From assembly GCA_016721305.1 (NCBI GenBank), contig JADKIH010000009.1, forward strand, positions 79,768 through 143,767: DNA of 64,000 nucleotides, given 5' to 3'. The translations under genes and the position numbers were made by a program. This document shows positions 37,561-45,364 of this stretch, piece by piece (the stretch's first letter is position 1; every line of letters starts with the position of its first letter). This DNA comes from Bacteroidota bacterium. GTDB taxonomy: Bacteria; Bacteroidota; Bacteroidia; AKYH767-A; 2013-40CM-41-45. A model generated the notes under the pieces. That model searched no databases, was not told the DNA's origin, and was given only the letters and a program-made list of their open reading frames with translations.

Positions 37561-37850
37561 GAGAGAAGAATAACGATTAAGACGATGAATACATAGACGA
37601 AAGTTGCACCTATCACACCGCGTGCCGTTTGCTCCTTTTTAGAATTTAGAAAAAAGAAAAAGACAATCAGATTCATTAGTACTGACAAACTGATTACATG
37701 GCTCAAGACATTTCCCTTCATGTAAAATCTCAGTGTTCCGAGAATTGACCGATCAGGAAAACTCAATAGTGAAAAAACCGCAAAAGCAACAGGAGGTGCA
37801 AGCAAACCTGAAATCAGGCCGATGAGAAATCTGTCCTTAAACTTTAGCAT
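37557..37850 (-). CDS. Small membrane protein, unknown function
   Basis: A 97-aa protein with three hydrophobic helices (about 9-30, 47-67 and 77-97). It sits directly upstream of lpxB with ATGA overlap, so it is translationally coupled to it. A short membrane protein at this position between surE and lpxB is, as I recall, recurrent in Bacteroidota. No domain is recognised; a role in lipid A or envelope synthesis would be a guess from context. Confidence 0.75.
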   Translation of the reverse strand: MLKFKDRFLIGLISGLLAPPVAFAVFSLLSFPDRSILGTLRFYMKGNVLSHVISLSVLMNLIVFFFFLNSKKEQTARGVIGATFVYVFIVLIVILLS

Positions 37851-37899
37851 CAGGAGCTGAATTTATAGTAATACAAATAGCTCCCGAAAGTAAGCAAAG

Positions 37900-38145
37900 T
37901 TAAGGCAAAGAGGAAACCTTTACCCATTTCTTCCTTTTCCGATTCACCATAATATATCGAAAGGTCAAAATTGAAACAAGCAGTGAAAACACAATCCCTC
38001 CGGGCATAAATTGATAGATCACCAATGAAGTATATTGATTGATCAACAGACGCAAACCGAAAAAGATTGCATAATTACAGGCAACACAGATCAATCCCCA
38101 GAAAATCCCTGATACGAAGGTGTCGCCGAACAATTTATTTGACAT
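37900..38145 (-). CDS. Small membrane protein, unknown function
   Basis: An 81-aa protein with two TM helices (about 10-32 and 45-66) and a basic C-terminus (YIMVNRKRKKWVKVSS). Its first 11 bases overlap the surE 3' end, so it is probably coupled to surE. No family is recognised. Confidence 0.7.
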   Translation of the reverse strand: MSNKLFGDTFVSGIFWGLICVACNYAIFFGLRLLINQYTSLVIYQFMPGGIVFSLLVSILTFRYIMVNRKRKKWVKVSSLP

Positions 38146-38917
38146 TGTAATCGAGTCCGTTCAGGAATGGTATTGCATGATGTGCTGTGAAATCAAATTG
38201 CACCGGAACGACAGAAATGTAGCCATTAGCCAAAGCCCATTCGTCGGTATCCTGACCTTTATCTTCGTTGATGAATTTGCCCGTTAACCAGTAATATTTC
38301 CGTTTTGTCGGATCTGTTCTCTCATCGAACTCTTCCACCCACTTTGCCATAGCCTGACGACACACTTTCACTCCTTTGATTTCATCGAATGTCATTTTCG
38401 GAATATTGACATTAAGCAATGTTCCTTTCGGCAATCCATTTTCCAAAATCAACTGTGCGATACGGCGAGCGTAGATTTTTGCGGCAGAAAAATCCGCATC
38501 CAAAGCATAATCAAGCATCGAAAAGCCTGCAGAAGGGATACCTTCTATAGCGCCTTCCATAGCTGCCGACATTGTTCCCGAATAAATAACATTGATCGAA
38601 GAATTGCTTCCGTGATTAATTCCCGAAACACAAAGATCGGGCTTTCGGTGAAGAATTTTATCGATAGCAAGCTTCACACAATCAACCGGCGTACCGCTGC
38701 ATTGATACCAATTATGATTTCCATGCAGATCCACTTTATCGACACGCAATAAATTGTTAATCGTAATAGCATGTCCCATTCCGGACTGAGGACTATCCGG
38801 AGCCACCACAGTAATATCCCCTAAATCTTTCATCGCATCCACCAAAGCATGTAGCCCCGGCGCCGTAATTCCGTCATCGTTAGTAACCAGAATTACGGGG
38901 CGTTTTGATTGTGTCAT
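38135..38917 (-). CDS. surE: 5'/3'-nucleotidase SurE
   Basis: Stationary-phase survival protein; a metal-dependent phosphatase acting on nucleoside monophosphates. Diagnostic motifs: LVTNDDGITAPGLHALV (Asp-Asp metal site), VVAPDSPQSGMGHAIT, SGINHGSNSSINVIYSGTMSAAMEG and NVNIPKM. The 260-aa length is normal. It is first gene of the surE-lpxB group. A TACTTTTA box lies about 16 nt before the ATG on the minus strand. Confidence 0.96.
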   Translation of the reverse strand: MTQSKRPVILVTNDDGITAPGLHALVDAMKDLGDITVVAPDSPQSGMGHAITINNLLRVDKVDLHGNHNWYQCSGTPVDCVKLAIDKILHRKPDLCVSGINHGSNSSINVIYSGTMSAAMEGAIEGIPSAGFSMLDYALDADFSAAKIYARRIAQLILENGLPKGTLLNVNIPKMTFDEIKGVKVCRQAMAKWVEEFDERTDPTKRKYYWLTGKFINEDKGQDTDEWALANGYISVVPVQFDFTAHHAIPFLNGLDYNVK

Positions 38918-38944
38918 TTTCTTGAATTGAGGGGTAAAAGTAGC

Positions 38945-39023
38945 AAAAAAAAGTAAGTGGTAAGTTGTAAGTAGTAAGTTGACCTACACTTACACACTCT
39001 ACTTACTACTTACTACTTACCAT
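38945..39023. repeat. Compact facing heptamer arms
   Basis: TAAGTGGTAAGTTGTAAGTAGTAAGTTGACC (38952-38983) faces CTACTTACTACTTACTACTTACC (38999-39023) with only about 15 bp between them. It is the shortest spacer version of the inverted-arm arrangement and could fold into one hairpin. Confidence 0.8.
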
Positions 39024-39024
39024 T

Positions 39025-39477
39025 TTAAGAGATCACCACTTCCCTAACCGCCTTCGCCTTTGCTTCAACCTTCTTTGGCAGGGTGAGTTTCAGCACGCCG
39101 TTGATGTATTCGGCAGAAATTTGTTCGGTTGCTACGTGATCAGGCATGGTGAATGTGCGAGAGAATGTTGAGTAAGAAAATTCTTTGCGGGTGAATTTAC
39201 TAGTCTCTTCTTTCGTCTCGTTCTTCTTCTCAGCAGTAATAGTGAGTGTTCCATTTTCTACTTCTACTTTGAAATCGCTTTTCTCCATTCCGGGAGCAGC
39301 AAGTTCAACCAAATATTTCTCCGGTGTTTCACTAATGTTAACAGCCGGCATTGACTTAAATGGATTCTTGCCAATCAGTTCTTCGTTCAGGAAATCATTA
39401 AAGAAATCTCCAAACACTGATGGTACGCGCGGAAAGCGATCTACGTTTTTGTTGTTTTTAAATTGAATGAGTGTCAT
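39025..39477 (-). CDS. Hsp20/alpha-crystallin small heat shock protein
   Basis: ATP-independent holdase chaperone of 150 aa. The alpha-crystallin domain runs from about residue 42 to 140: AVNISETPEKYLVELAAPGMEKSDFKVEVENGTLTI, then FSRTFTMPDHVATEQISAEYINGVLKLTLPKK, including the A-x-x-x-NGVL signature. The N-terminal region contains FGDFFNDFLNEEL. The C-terminal tail ends EVVIS, standing in for the I-x-I anchor. It is preceded by an unusually strong Shine-Dalgarno sequence. Confidence 0.95.
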   Translation of the reverse strand: MTLIQFKNNKNVDRFPRVPSVFGDFFNDFLNEELIGKNPFKSMPAVNISETPEKYLVELAAPGMEKSDFKVEVENGTLTITAEKKNETKEETSKFTRKEFSYSTFSRTFTMPDHVATEQISAEYINGVLKLTLPKKVEAKAKAVREVVIS

Positions 39478-39484
39478 TTTTTTT

Positions 39485-39492
39485 CCTCCTTT
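39485..39492 (-). promoter_or_regulatory. Strong Shine-Dalgarno of hsp20
   Basis: Minus-strand AAAGGAGG lies 7 nt before the hsp20 ATG, a near-perfect anti-16S match. Other genes in the window have nothing comparable, fitting a highly translated chaperone mRNA. Confidence 0.75.
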
Positions 39493-39536
39493 GAGTTTTA
39501 AATTTTACACAGGCCATTCGTCAACTCGCATACCAA

Positions 39537-39589
39537 AATAAAAAAAATGCCAAGCTGGCTTCTTGGTGGGCTTCGAATTGCCAGCTCGG
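39537..39589 (-). terminator. Rho-independent terminator (minus strand)
   Basis: The minus strand has an 11-bp stem GCCGAGCTGGC / GCCAGCTTGGC (39579-39589 with 39548-39558, one G-T wobble) and an A-T8-A-T4 tail. It lies between the coiled-coil gene and hsp20. Confidence 0.7.
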
Positions 39590-39609
39590 CAGTATCGATT
39601 GAGTGGGGA

Positions 39610-39703
39610 TGAAAAAATGGCACGGGGTGCGGGGTGCGGGTTGCGACAAGCTCAGCCAACGGGTTGCTCTTCTGCTCACTCAAACTGCAACTCAAACTCA
39701 CAC
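39610..39703. repeat. TTGCGRG array with two shared modules
   Basis: GGGGTGCGGGGTGCGGGTTGCG is followed by a 24-bp module at 39644-39667 identical to 10976-10999, then a 31-bp module at 39673-39703 matching 6793-6823. The same pieces are thus mixed in different combinations at three loci. Confidence 0.8.
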
Positions 39704-39715
39704 TAAAAACATAGT

Positions 39716-39747
39716 AAAAAAAAAAGCGGACCGTCCCCGATCCGCTT
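39716..39747 (-). terminator. Rho-independent terminator (minus strand), proximal
   Basis: The minus strand has AAGCGGA / TCCGCTT (39741-39747 with 39724-39730), a 10-nt loop and ten T. It is first of two terminators after the coiled-coil gene, with a TTGCGRG array between them. Confidence 0.7.
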
Positions 39748-39778
39748 CTAAAATATATTCTATAGTCCGTAAGCTGCA

Positions 39779-39866
39779 AACTCTAATTACTAATTACTAA
39801 TTTCTAATTTCTAATCACCCACCCCAAGTCAACTTACTACTTACTACTTACTACTTACTACTCACT
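39779..39866. repeat. AATTACT and CTTACTA heptamer arrays
   Basis: CTAATTA heptamers (39782-39815) are followed by AAGTCAAC and about five CTTACTA copies (39827-39866). It directly abuts the 3' end of the coiled-coil gene. Confidence 0.8.
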
Positions 39867-39871
39867 ACTCA

Positions 39872-41991
39872 CTACTTAAACTGTTCCTTAAAATTCTTCA
39901 ACTCCGCCATGAAAGTAGTTTCCGTCATCGCATTATCATTCTTAAAGAAGAACACTCCACCCCAGTTGTAAACTACTTTCTGGAAGTTATAAGCGGTTCC
40001 GTCTTTTTTAACAACTGTTCGGTAAATAGTTCGATTCGTTTCTTTAATAGTTTCTTCGGTTACGCCTTCTTTATAATCTGAATCGACAATCTTCGGCACC
40101 GGTGCACTTGACTTAGCACTTACCGTCGGCTTATCATCCTTTTTCTGAGCTGCAGCAAGGGCTGCTTTCTTTGCTTCAATCTCAGCCATTGCTTTAGCCT
40201 TGCGCTCTTCATCAGCTTTAGCTGCTGCTGCACGCGTAGCTGCATTTATGGAATCCTGACGATTCTTATCAGCCATTAACTTCGCCTGACGTTCTGCTTC
40301 TGCTCGATCGGCAGCTGCATGCTGAGCCTGGTAAATAGAATCTTGTTTAGCTTTATCTGCTGCTGCCTTTTTCTGACGATCAGCAATTTCTTTTTCAGCA
40401 GATGCTCGCTGAGCAGTTGCCAATGAATCCTGACGGGCTTTTTCCTGATTATATTTTACGATACGGTCGGCTTCTTCTTTAGCACGAGCATCGGCATCTG
40501 CTTTGGATTTTGCTTCTGCATCCGCCTTTGCTTTCGCTTCTGCATCTGCTTTCGCCTTTTCAGAACGCGCACGTGCTAATTCATCCTGGAGTGCTTTTTC
40601 CTTCTTCTCGGCAAGTGCTTTTGTTCTGCTTCTTCTTTCGCCTTTGCTTCCGCAGCCTGTTTAGCTTTCGTAGCTGCTAACGCATCTGCTTCTGCTTTAT
40701 CTTTTGCCTTTCTTTCATTCTCAGCTTTTAACTGTGCTTCCGCTTCCTGTCGAGCTTTTGCATCGGCAGCAGCTTTCTTCTGCATGGCTAAAGCATTATC
40801 AGTTGAGTCTTTCACAAATCTCTCACGCTCTTTTGCTTTTGATTCTGCTAATTTCGATGCTTCTTTTTCAGCACGTAATCGTGCTTCTTCCTGCTCTTTT
40901 GCTCTCTTCGCATCTGCTTCTGCTCTGGCTGCAGCTTCCGCATCGGCTTTTACCTTCTGACGAGCAGCAATATCGGCAGCATTAATTGAATCTTGTCGTG
41001 CCTTTTCTTTAGCCGTAGCAAGTGCATCGGCTTTCGCTTTAGCATCGGCATCGGCCTTCTCTTTTGCTATGGCATCGAGTCGTGCCTTTTCTGCCATTGC
41101 CTTATCGAGTGAATCTTTTCGGGCTTTATCTTTAAGTGCTGAGAGCTCTCTCAAGCGGTTTTGTTCCTGTTCAACGCGGGCCAGTGAATCTTGTCGTGCT
41201 TTTTCCCTAGCCTCTGCTTGTACTCTGAGTCGGTCTTGTGCTGCTGAAATACTGTCGGCCTTTGCCTTTTCGCGATCTGCTAACATCTTCGCAGCCGAAG
41301 CTGCAGCGCTTGCTTTAGAAATAGAATCTTGTCTTGCTTTTTCTCTTTCTGCGGCTAATCTATCCTGTTCTGCTCTCTTCGCCATCAACTCGGCTTCACG
41401 GGCTTTTACTTTTGCCAGCGAATCATTCCAGGCTTTGTTTAACGAATCTAATCGTGCTCGCTCTTGCTGACGATTTAACTCCTCAGCTGTCTTTCTCGCC
41501 TGATCCTGTTCGTTTAAAATTTGCTTACTATAAGTTTGATCGTATTCAAAGTCTTCGTAAGATGGGTTATATGAAAATTTTGCAACGGCTTTATTCATCG
41601 ACCGATCCTGAGAAACACCGGCGATGTCGGCAAACATATCGATGTTGAACTCTTTCTGATAAATGATATCGGTCTGATCGGCCGGAACTGTCGTATTAAA
41701 CTCGAGTGTCTTGGTCACCAATCCGTCTTTCAGAAATTTGATGGTGTAATTTTTCTGCAAGGTCAGATTGAAGGTGAATCCTCCGTTATCTTTCGACACG
41801 GCCGACTGCTGCGGAATACCGGATGCATAATACTGAATGCTGACTCCACTTTCAGGCTTGTTGTCTTTACGAATTTTGCCGGAAATCTGTACGTAACCCG
41901 TTTGTTGAGCAATGGCGGTAATCTGTGCCAATACAAAACAGATTAAGACGACTGATTTGGAGAGTGTCTGGGAGAATCGAAAATTTAACAT
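39872..41991 (-). CDS. Secreted long coiled-coil protein with N-terminal carboxypeptidase-regulatory-like domain, frameshifted
   Basis: After a signal peptide (ending ITAIAQQ), residues about 33-105 form a CarboxypepD_reg-like beta sandwich (YVQISGKIRKDNKPESGVSIQYY). Then about 430 residues of highly charged Ala/Lys/Glu/Arg helix follow, punctuated by KARQDSI, KARKDSL and similar heptads every 20-40 residues. The frame breaks at 40619-40622 (T4 on plus strand). One more base continues the helix through KALAEKKEKALQDELARA and a final globular tail (TNRTIYRTVVKKDGTAYNFQKVVYNWGGVFFFKND), for about 706 aa. It probably spans the periplasm or links envelope layers; function is unknown. Confidence 0.75.
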
Positions 41992-42128
41992 AGTGACTAA
42001 ACGGAATTTTATTGATTGTATTCTCTCACCTTTTTCTGTGAGAATTAGAGATGCTAGAATTTGCAGGGCCCATTCTATGCAATCATCTTACCAAATACTA
42101 TATTTTCTGTGAATTGTTACACTTTTAA

Positions 42129-42986
42129 TCAATGGAAAATCTCATTTGCCATGACTAATGCCTCCTTATAGGCACTTTCATTCAGATTCAATCTTTCGAG
42201 CCCTCCGAAGTACCCAATCAGACTCTCTGTTGCCAGATTTCCGACAAGATCGTCATCTGCCATCGGACAGCCTCCGATGCCATTCAGGGCTGCGTCGAAG
42301 CGACGACAACCACTTTCAAAGGCAGCTCTGATCTTTTCTTCTCTGGTTTGCGGGAGCGAATGCAAATGGGCTCCAAATTCAACTTCCGGAATTGCAGGAA
42401 TCAGTTTGGAGAAGAGGTATTTGATATTATCAGGGTTGGAAACGCCAATCGTGTCGGATAAAGCTATGGTACGAATCCCCATTGCGTCCATCTTTTTCAC
42501 CCAATGAATTACAATTTCAGGCGACCATTCTTCACCATATGGATTACCAAATCCCATCGAAATGTAGACGACGAGCTCTTTTCTGCTTCGGATGCATATT
42601 TCCTGAATTTCTTCCACACGGACTAAAGATTCCTCAATGGTAGAATTGGTATTGCGCCTCTGAAATTCCTGTGAAATTGAAAACGGAAAGCCCAGAAAGC
42701 TGATCTCATCAAAGGCTGCTGCTTCTTCAGCACCGCGTACATTGGCAATAATCGACAAGAGCTTTGTTGATGTGCCGTCCAATCGAAGTCCTTCTAAAAC
42801 CTCTCTTGTGTCGCGTAACTGTGGAATTGCTTTGGGCGAGACGAATGAACCAAAATCTAACGTGTCGAAACCAACTTCGAGCAATTTATTGAGGTAACTG
42901 ACCTTAGTTTCTGTCGGGATGAATGTCGGCCAGCCTTGCATGGCATCACGCGGACATTCTATGAGCTTTATAGGGAATGATGTCAT
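42129..42986 (-). CDS. Hydroxymethylglutaryl-CoA lyase family protein
   Basis: HMGL-like TIM-barrel aldolase of 285 aa. The N-terminus KLIECPRDAMQGWPTFIPTETK keeps the catalytic Arg-Asp of the usual VGPRDGLQN motif with altered neighbours. DFGSFVSPKAIPQL, SMGFGNPYGEEW, LSDTIGVSNPD, GAHLHSLP (metal His) and NGIGGCPMADDDLVGNLATE (active-site Cys in GCP) follow. It is annotated as HMG-CoA lyase in Bacteroidota, possibly acting in leucine degradation. It lies 2 bp after the DUF4920 lipoprotein gene. Confidence 0.85.
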   Translation of the reverse strand: MTSFPIKLIECPRDAMQGWPTFIPTETKVSYLNKLLEVGFDTLDFGSFVSPKAIPQLRDTREVLEGLRLDGTSTKLLSIIANVRGAEEAAAFDEISFLGFPFSISQEFQRRNTNSTIEESLVRVEEIQEICIRSRKELVVYISMGFGNPYGEEWSPEIVIHWVKKMDAMGIRTIALSDTIGVSNPDNIKYLFSKLIPAIPEVEFGAHLHSLPQTREEKIRAAFESGCRRFDAALNGIGGCPMADDDLVGNLATESLIGYFGGLERLNLNESAYKEALVMANEIFH

Positions 42987-42988
42987 GA

Positions 42989-43454
42989 TTAACGAATCAC
43001 TACTCCTTTAGCTTCTATGATAAGTTTCACTTCGGGATTTACAATTGCAGCTACTTCCTCATCGCTTTGTCCTTCGTCCTTCGCATAATCTCTCAACTTC
43101 TCAACTGAGGTTGTATCATAGTGTGCCAAACCCTCTACCAAAGCTGTTTTTCCGGCAAGGTCTTTTGGAATTTTAAACGAATGATCTTTCATACGCACTA
43201 ACAATTCCTGTCCATTACCCTGATCATATTTAAACCAGCAGCCTTCGGCCTGACAAACCTGTTTAATCTGACCGCTTACTTTCATGTCTTTTGAAGTTTC
43301 AGCACCCATGGCAGCAACCAGCTCCGTAACCGGAACAGCAGCTGAGGTATCGATTGCTGCCCCAAATGAATGGTCGTTGCCGGAACCCGCATTATTACAG
43401 GCCTGGAGACCTAAAAAAAGCGCCGATGAGTGTGAAAACAGTTATTTTCTGCAT
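42989..43454 (-). CDS. DUF4920 lipoprotein, frameshifted in signal peptide
   Basis: The domain GQIKQVCQAEGCWFKYDQGNGQE...VRMKDHSFKIPKDLAGKTALVEGLA...RDYAKDEGQSDEEVAAI matches DUF4920, a Bacteroidota family. Upstream, removal of one base from the A7 run 43413-43419 (plus strand) joins it to MQKITVFTLIGAFLGLQACNNAGS starting at 43454, a textbook lipoprotein signal with lipobox LQAC. So the gene is about 154 codons long, not the 106 of the unrepaired frame. The two VCQAEGC cysteines may bind metal or form a disulfide. It is probably co-transcribed with the HMGL gene. Confidence 0.82.
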
Positions 43455-43652
43455 AATTTTTCGTTTTTCGAGCAAACAAAACTACTAACAATCATTCGAT
43501 TTTTACTGAAGGATTTGAAGAGCAATGTGCCCATTTTTGGCCCAAAAAGGGTATTTTAAAATAATTAAAAGGAAGATTACGCTTTTCTGAGGTTGCAAAA
43601 GCTTTCAACGCCCGATTGTTGACTATTCGTTTGAAACATAATGGCCTGAATA

Positions 43653-43683
43653 ATTGGTTAAAAGGGAAAATAATTTATTTTTG
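43653..43683 (+). promoter_or_regulatory. Putative promoter of the TPR gene
   Basis: ATTG at 43653-43656 and TATTTTTG at 43676-43683 with exactly 19 bp between them. This is the best fit to the Bacteroidota -33/-7 consensus in the window, 30 nt before ATG 43714. Confidence 0.65.
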
Positions 43684-43713
43684 CACCCTGTTTAAAAAAT
43701 CACAGCAACTCAA

Positions 43714-44394
43714 ATGGCAGAAAATCAACAGGATCAGGATATTAACGTAACGGAAGCGATCGATAAAACCGAACACTTTATCAATCAGAACAAAAAGAGC
43801 CTTGGAATCATCCTCGGGGCTTTGGTAGTTGCCGTTGGCGGTTACCTGTTTTACCAGAAAGTTTATGTGGCTGACAAGGAAAAAGCAGCTCAGGAAGTTC
43901 TATTTAAAGCAGAGAACTATTTCTTCACAGATTCATTGAAGCAAGCGATCAACGGCGACGGTAATACTCCTGGCCTTGAAGAAATCGCAAACGATTATAG
44001 CGTTAGCCAATCAGGCAATCTGGCGAAATACTATCTCGGTATGGCTTATATGAAATCGAAAGATTACGAAAAAGCAATCGAGACATTGAAAAGCTACGAT
44101 GCAAAAGATGAAATGACAGGCGCACTTGCTCTTGGAGCGATCGGTGATGCTTACATGGAAACTAAAAAAACTGACGAAGCAATTTCTTTTTACGAAAAAG
44201 CATCGAAGGAAAAAGCTAACGCCTTCACGTCACCTATCATGATGATGAAGTTAGCTGTTGCACAAGAATCAAAAGGAAATTATCAGGCTGCGAAAGATGT
44301 CTATACAGAAATCAAAAAGTCGTATCCGAATTCAAACGAAGGCAAGGCTGCCGATAAGTACATCGCCCGCGCCGACGCTATGATGAACAAATAA
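43714..44394 (+). CDS. Membrane-anchored tetratricopeptide repeat protein
   Basis: A 226-aa protein. A cytoplasmic N-terminus of about 35 residues leads to one TM helix (SLGIILGALVVAVGGYLFY). The periplasmic part has three or four TPR motifs (GNLAKYYLGMAYMKSKDYEKAIETL, ALALGAIGDAYMETKKTDEAISFYEKA, MMMKLAVAQESKGNYQAAKDVYTEIKKSYP). The architecture resembles the YfgM/TPR_21 group of ancillary membrane chaperones. It has its own promoter and a strong terminator. Confidence 0.88.
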   Translation: MAENQQDQDINVTEAIDKTEHFINQNKKSLGIILGALVVAVGGYLFYQKVYVADKEKAAQEVLFKAENYFFTDSLKQAINGDGNTPGLEEIANDYSVSQSGNLAKYYLGMAYMKSKDYEKAIETLKSYDAKDEMTGALALGAIGDAYMETKKTDEAISFYEKASKEKANAFTSPIMMMKLAVAQESKGNYQAAKDVYTEIKKSYPNSNEGKAADKYIARADAMMNK

Positions 44395-44401
44395 AACTTC
44401 A

Positions 44402-44428
44402 AACCGGGCTTCCACCCGGTTTTTTTTT
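44402..44428 (+). terminator. Rho-independent terminator between the TPR gene and ribH
   Basis: AACCGGG / CCCGGTT stem (44402-44408 with 44415-44421), 6-nt loop and a run of nine T. The ribH start codon lies only 4 nt after the T-run. Confidence 0.85.
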
Positions 44429-44432
44429 GCCC

Positions 44433-44915
44433 ATGTCTTCAGCTCAACACAACTTATCCGAAACAGGTCATCTCCCCGATGCATCACGTATGTCTTTTTC
44501 CGTGATCATTTCCGAATGGAATCCTGAAATTACCGAAGCACTCTATCGTGGCTGCGTAGAAACGCTTATCGCTGCCGGCTGCACAAAAGAACACATCACC
44601 CGCCATGATGTGCCCGGCTCGTTTGAGCTTCCCCTTGGCGCTAAAATGGCTGTTGAGAACGACAAATCAGACGCTGTCATCTGCATTGGATGTGTGATCC
44701 AGGGCGAAACGCGTCACTTCGATTTTATCTGCGACGCAGTGGCCAATGGAATCATGACGCTCGGACTCAATTCGGGCATTCCGGTAATTTTTGGAGTTCT
44801 CACTCCGCAAAACCAACAGCAAGCTATCGATCGTGCCGGTGGAAAACACGGCAACAAAGGAATCGAAGCTGCTGCGACGGCAGTGAAAATGGTAGAGCTC
44901 AGGAGGAAATTTTAA
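44433..44915 (+). CDS. ribH: 6,7-dimethyl-8-ribityllumazine synthase RibH
   Basis: Penultimate step of riboflavin synthesis, forming lumazine from the ribityl-pyrimidine and the butanone phosphate. ATG 44433 gives 160 aa. Motifs: FSVIISEWNPEITEAL, HDVPGSFELPLGAK, ICIGCVIQGETRHFDFICDAVANGI (catalytic His) and FGVLTPQNQQQAIDRAGGKHGNKG. It is separated from ribD by 6.5 kb here. With a terminator immediately upstream and no visible promoter after it, expression probably depends on read-through or a promoter inside the TPR gene. Confidence 0.95.
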   Translation: MSSAQHNLSETGHLPDASRMSFSVIISEWNPEITEALYRGCVETLIAAGCTKEHITRHDVPGSFELPLGAKMAVENDKSDAVICIGCVIQGETRHFDFICDAVANGIMTLGLNSGIPVIFGVLTPQNQQQAIDRAGGKHGNKGIEAAATAVKMVELRRKF

Positions 44916-45364
44916 TTTAAAATTCAAAATTTTAATTTAAAATTCAAAATTTTAAATTTAGAATTCTGAATTTAAAACTGTACGGCTTCCACTTCATTAA
45001 ACAATTGCTTAATTAAATTTTTTTGTGCGACCCCGATGGGGTCGGATCGATTTGCCATTTCACGGGCTACCAATATGCGACCCCGATGGGGTCGGATCGA
45101 TTTGCAATTTCGCGGGCTACCAATATGCGACCCCGATGGGGTCGGATCGATTTGCAATTTCGCGGGATACCATTATGCAATCACAATGGGGTCGGATTGT
45201 TTCGCTATTTCGTCGGCTATCGTACTGCGACCCCAACGGGGTCGAATATTGGTAGAAGGAGAAATGCGCCCACCACAACCGACCCCAACGGGGTCGTACA
45301 ATTGCCGTAGCATTAATCAATCACGTCCGGAAAAAGGATTTTGAATTTTTAATTCAGAATTCTA
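44914..45364. repeat. 50-bp tandem repeat with hairpin core, flanked by AT-rich inverted repeats
   Basis: Three near-identical 50-bp units start at 45026, 45076 and 45126, with a diverged fourth at 45176 and a partial fifth at 45226; an isolated core copy follows at about 45280. Each unit opens with GCGACCCCGATGGGGTCG, a perfect 7-bp stem with a 3-nt loop (CGACCCC/GGGGTCG). Two AT-rich 20-bp direct repeats lie at 44914-44953. 44959-44977 and 45346-45364 are inverted copies (18 of 19 matches), bracketing the array. ORFs across it on both strands are artefacts of the repeat. Confidence 0.85.

Noticed and set aside
40704..41648. Long plus-strand ORFs antisense to the coiled-coil gene
   Set aside because: Leu/Ser-rich shadow frames produced by the Ala/Lys/Glu codon bias on the other strand.
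45023..45344. CRISPR-like array or coding region (open frames of 60-100 codons on both strands)
   Set aside because: The 50-bp units are contiguous with no unique spacers and contain a hairpin core, so this is a tandem repeat and not CRISPR. All frames stay open only because 50 is not a multiple of 3 and the unit lacks stops.
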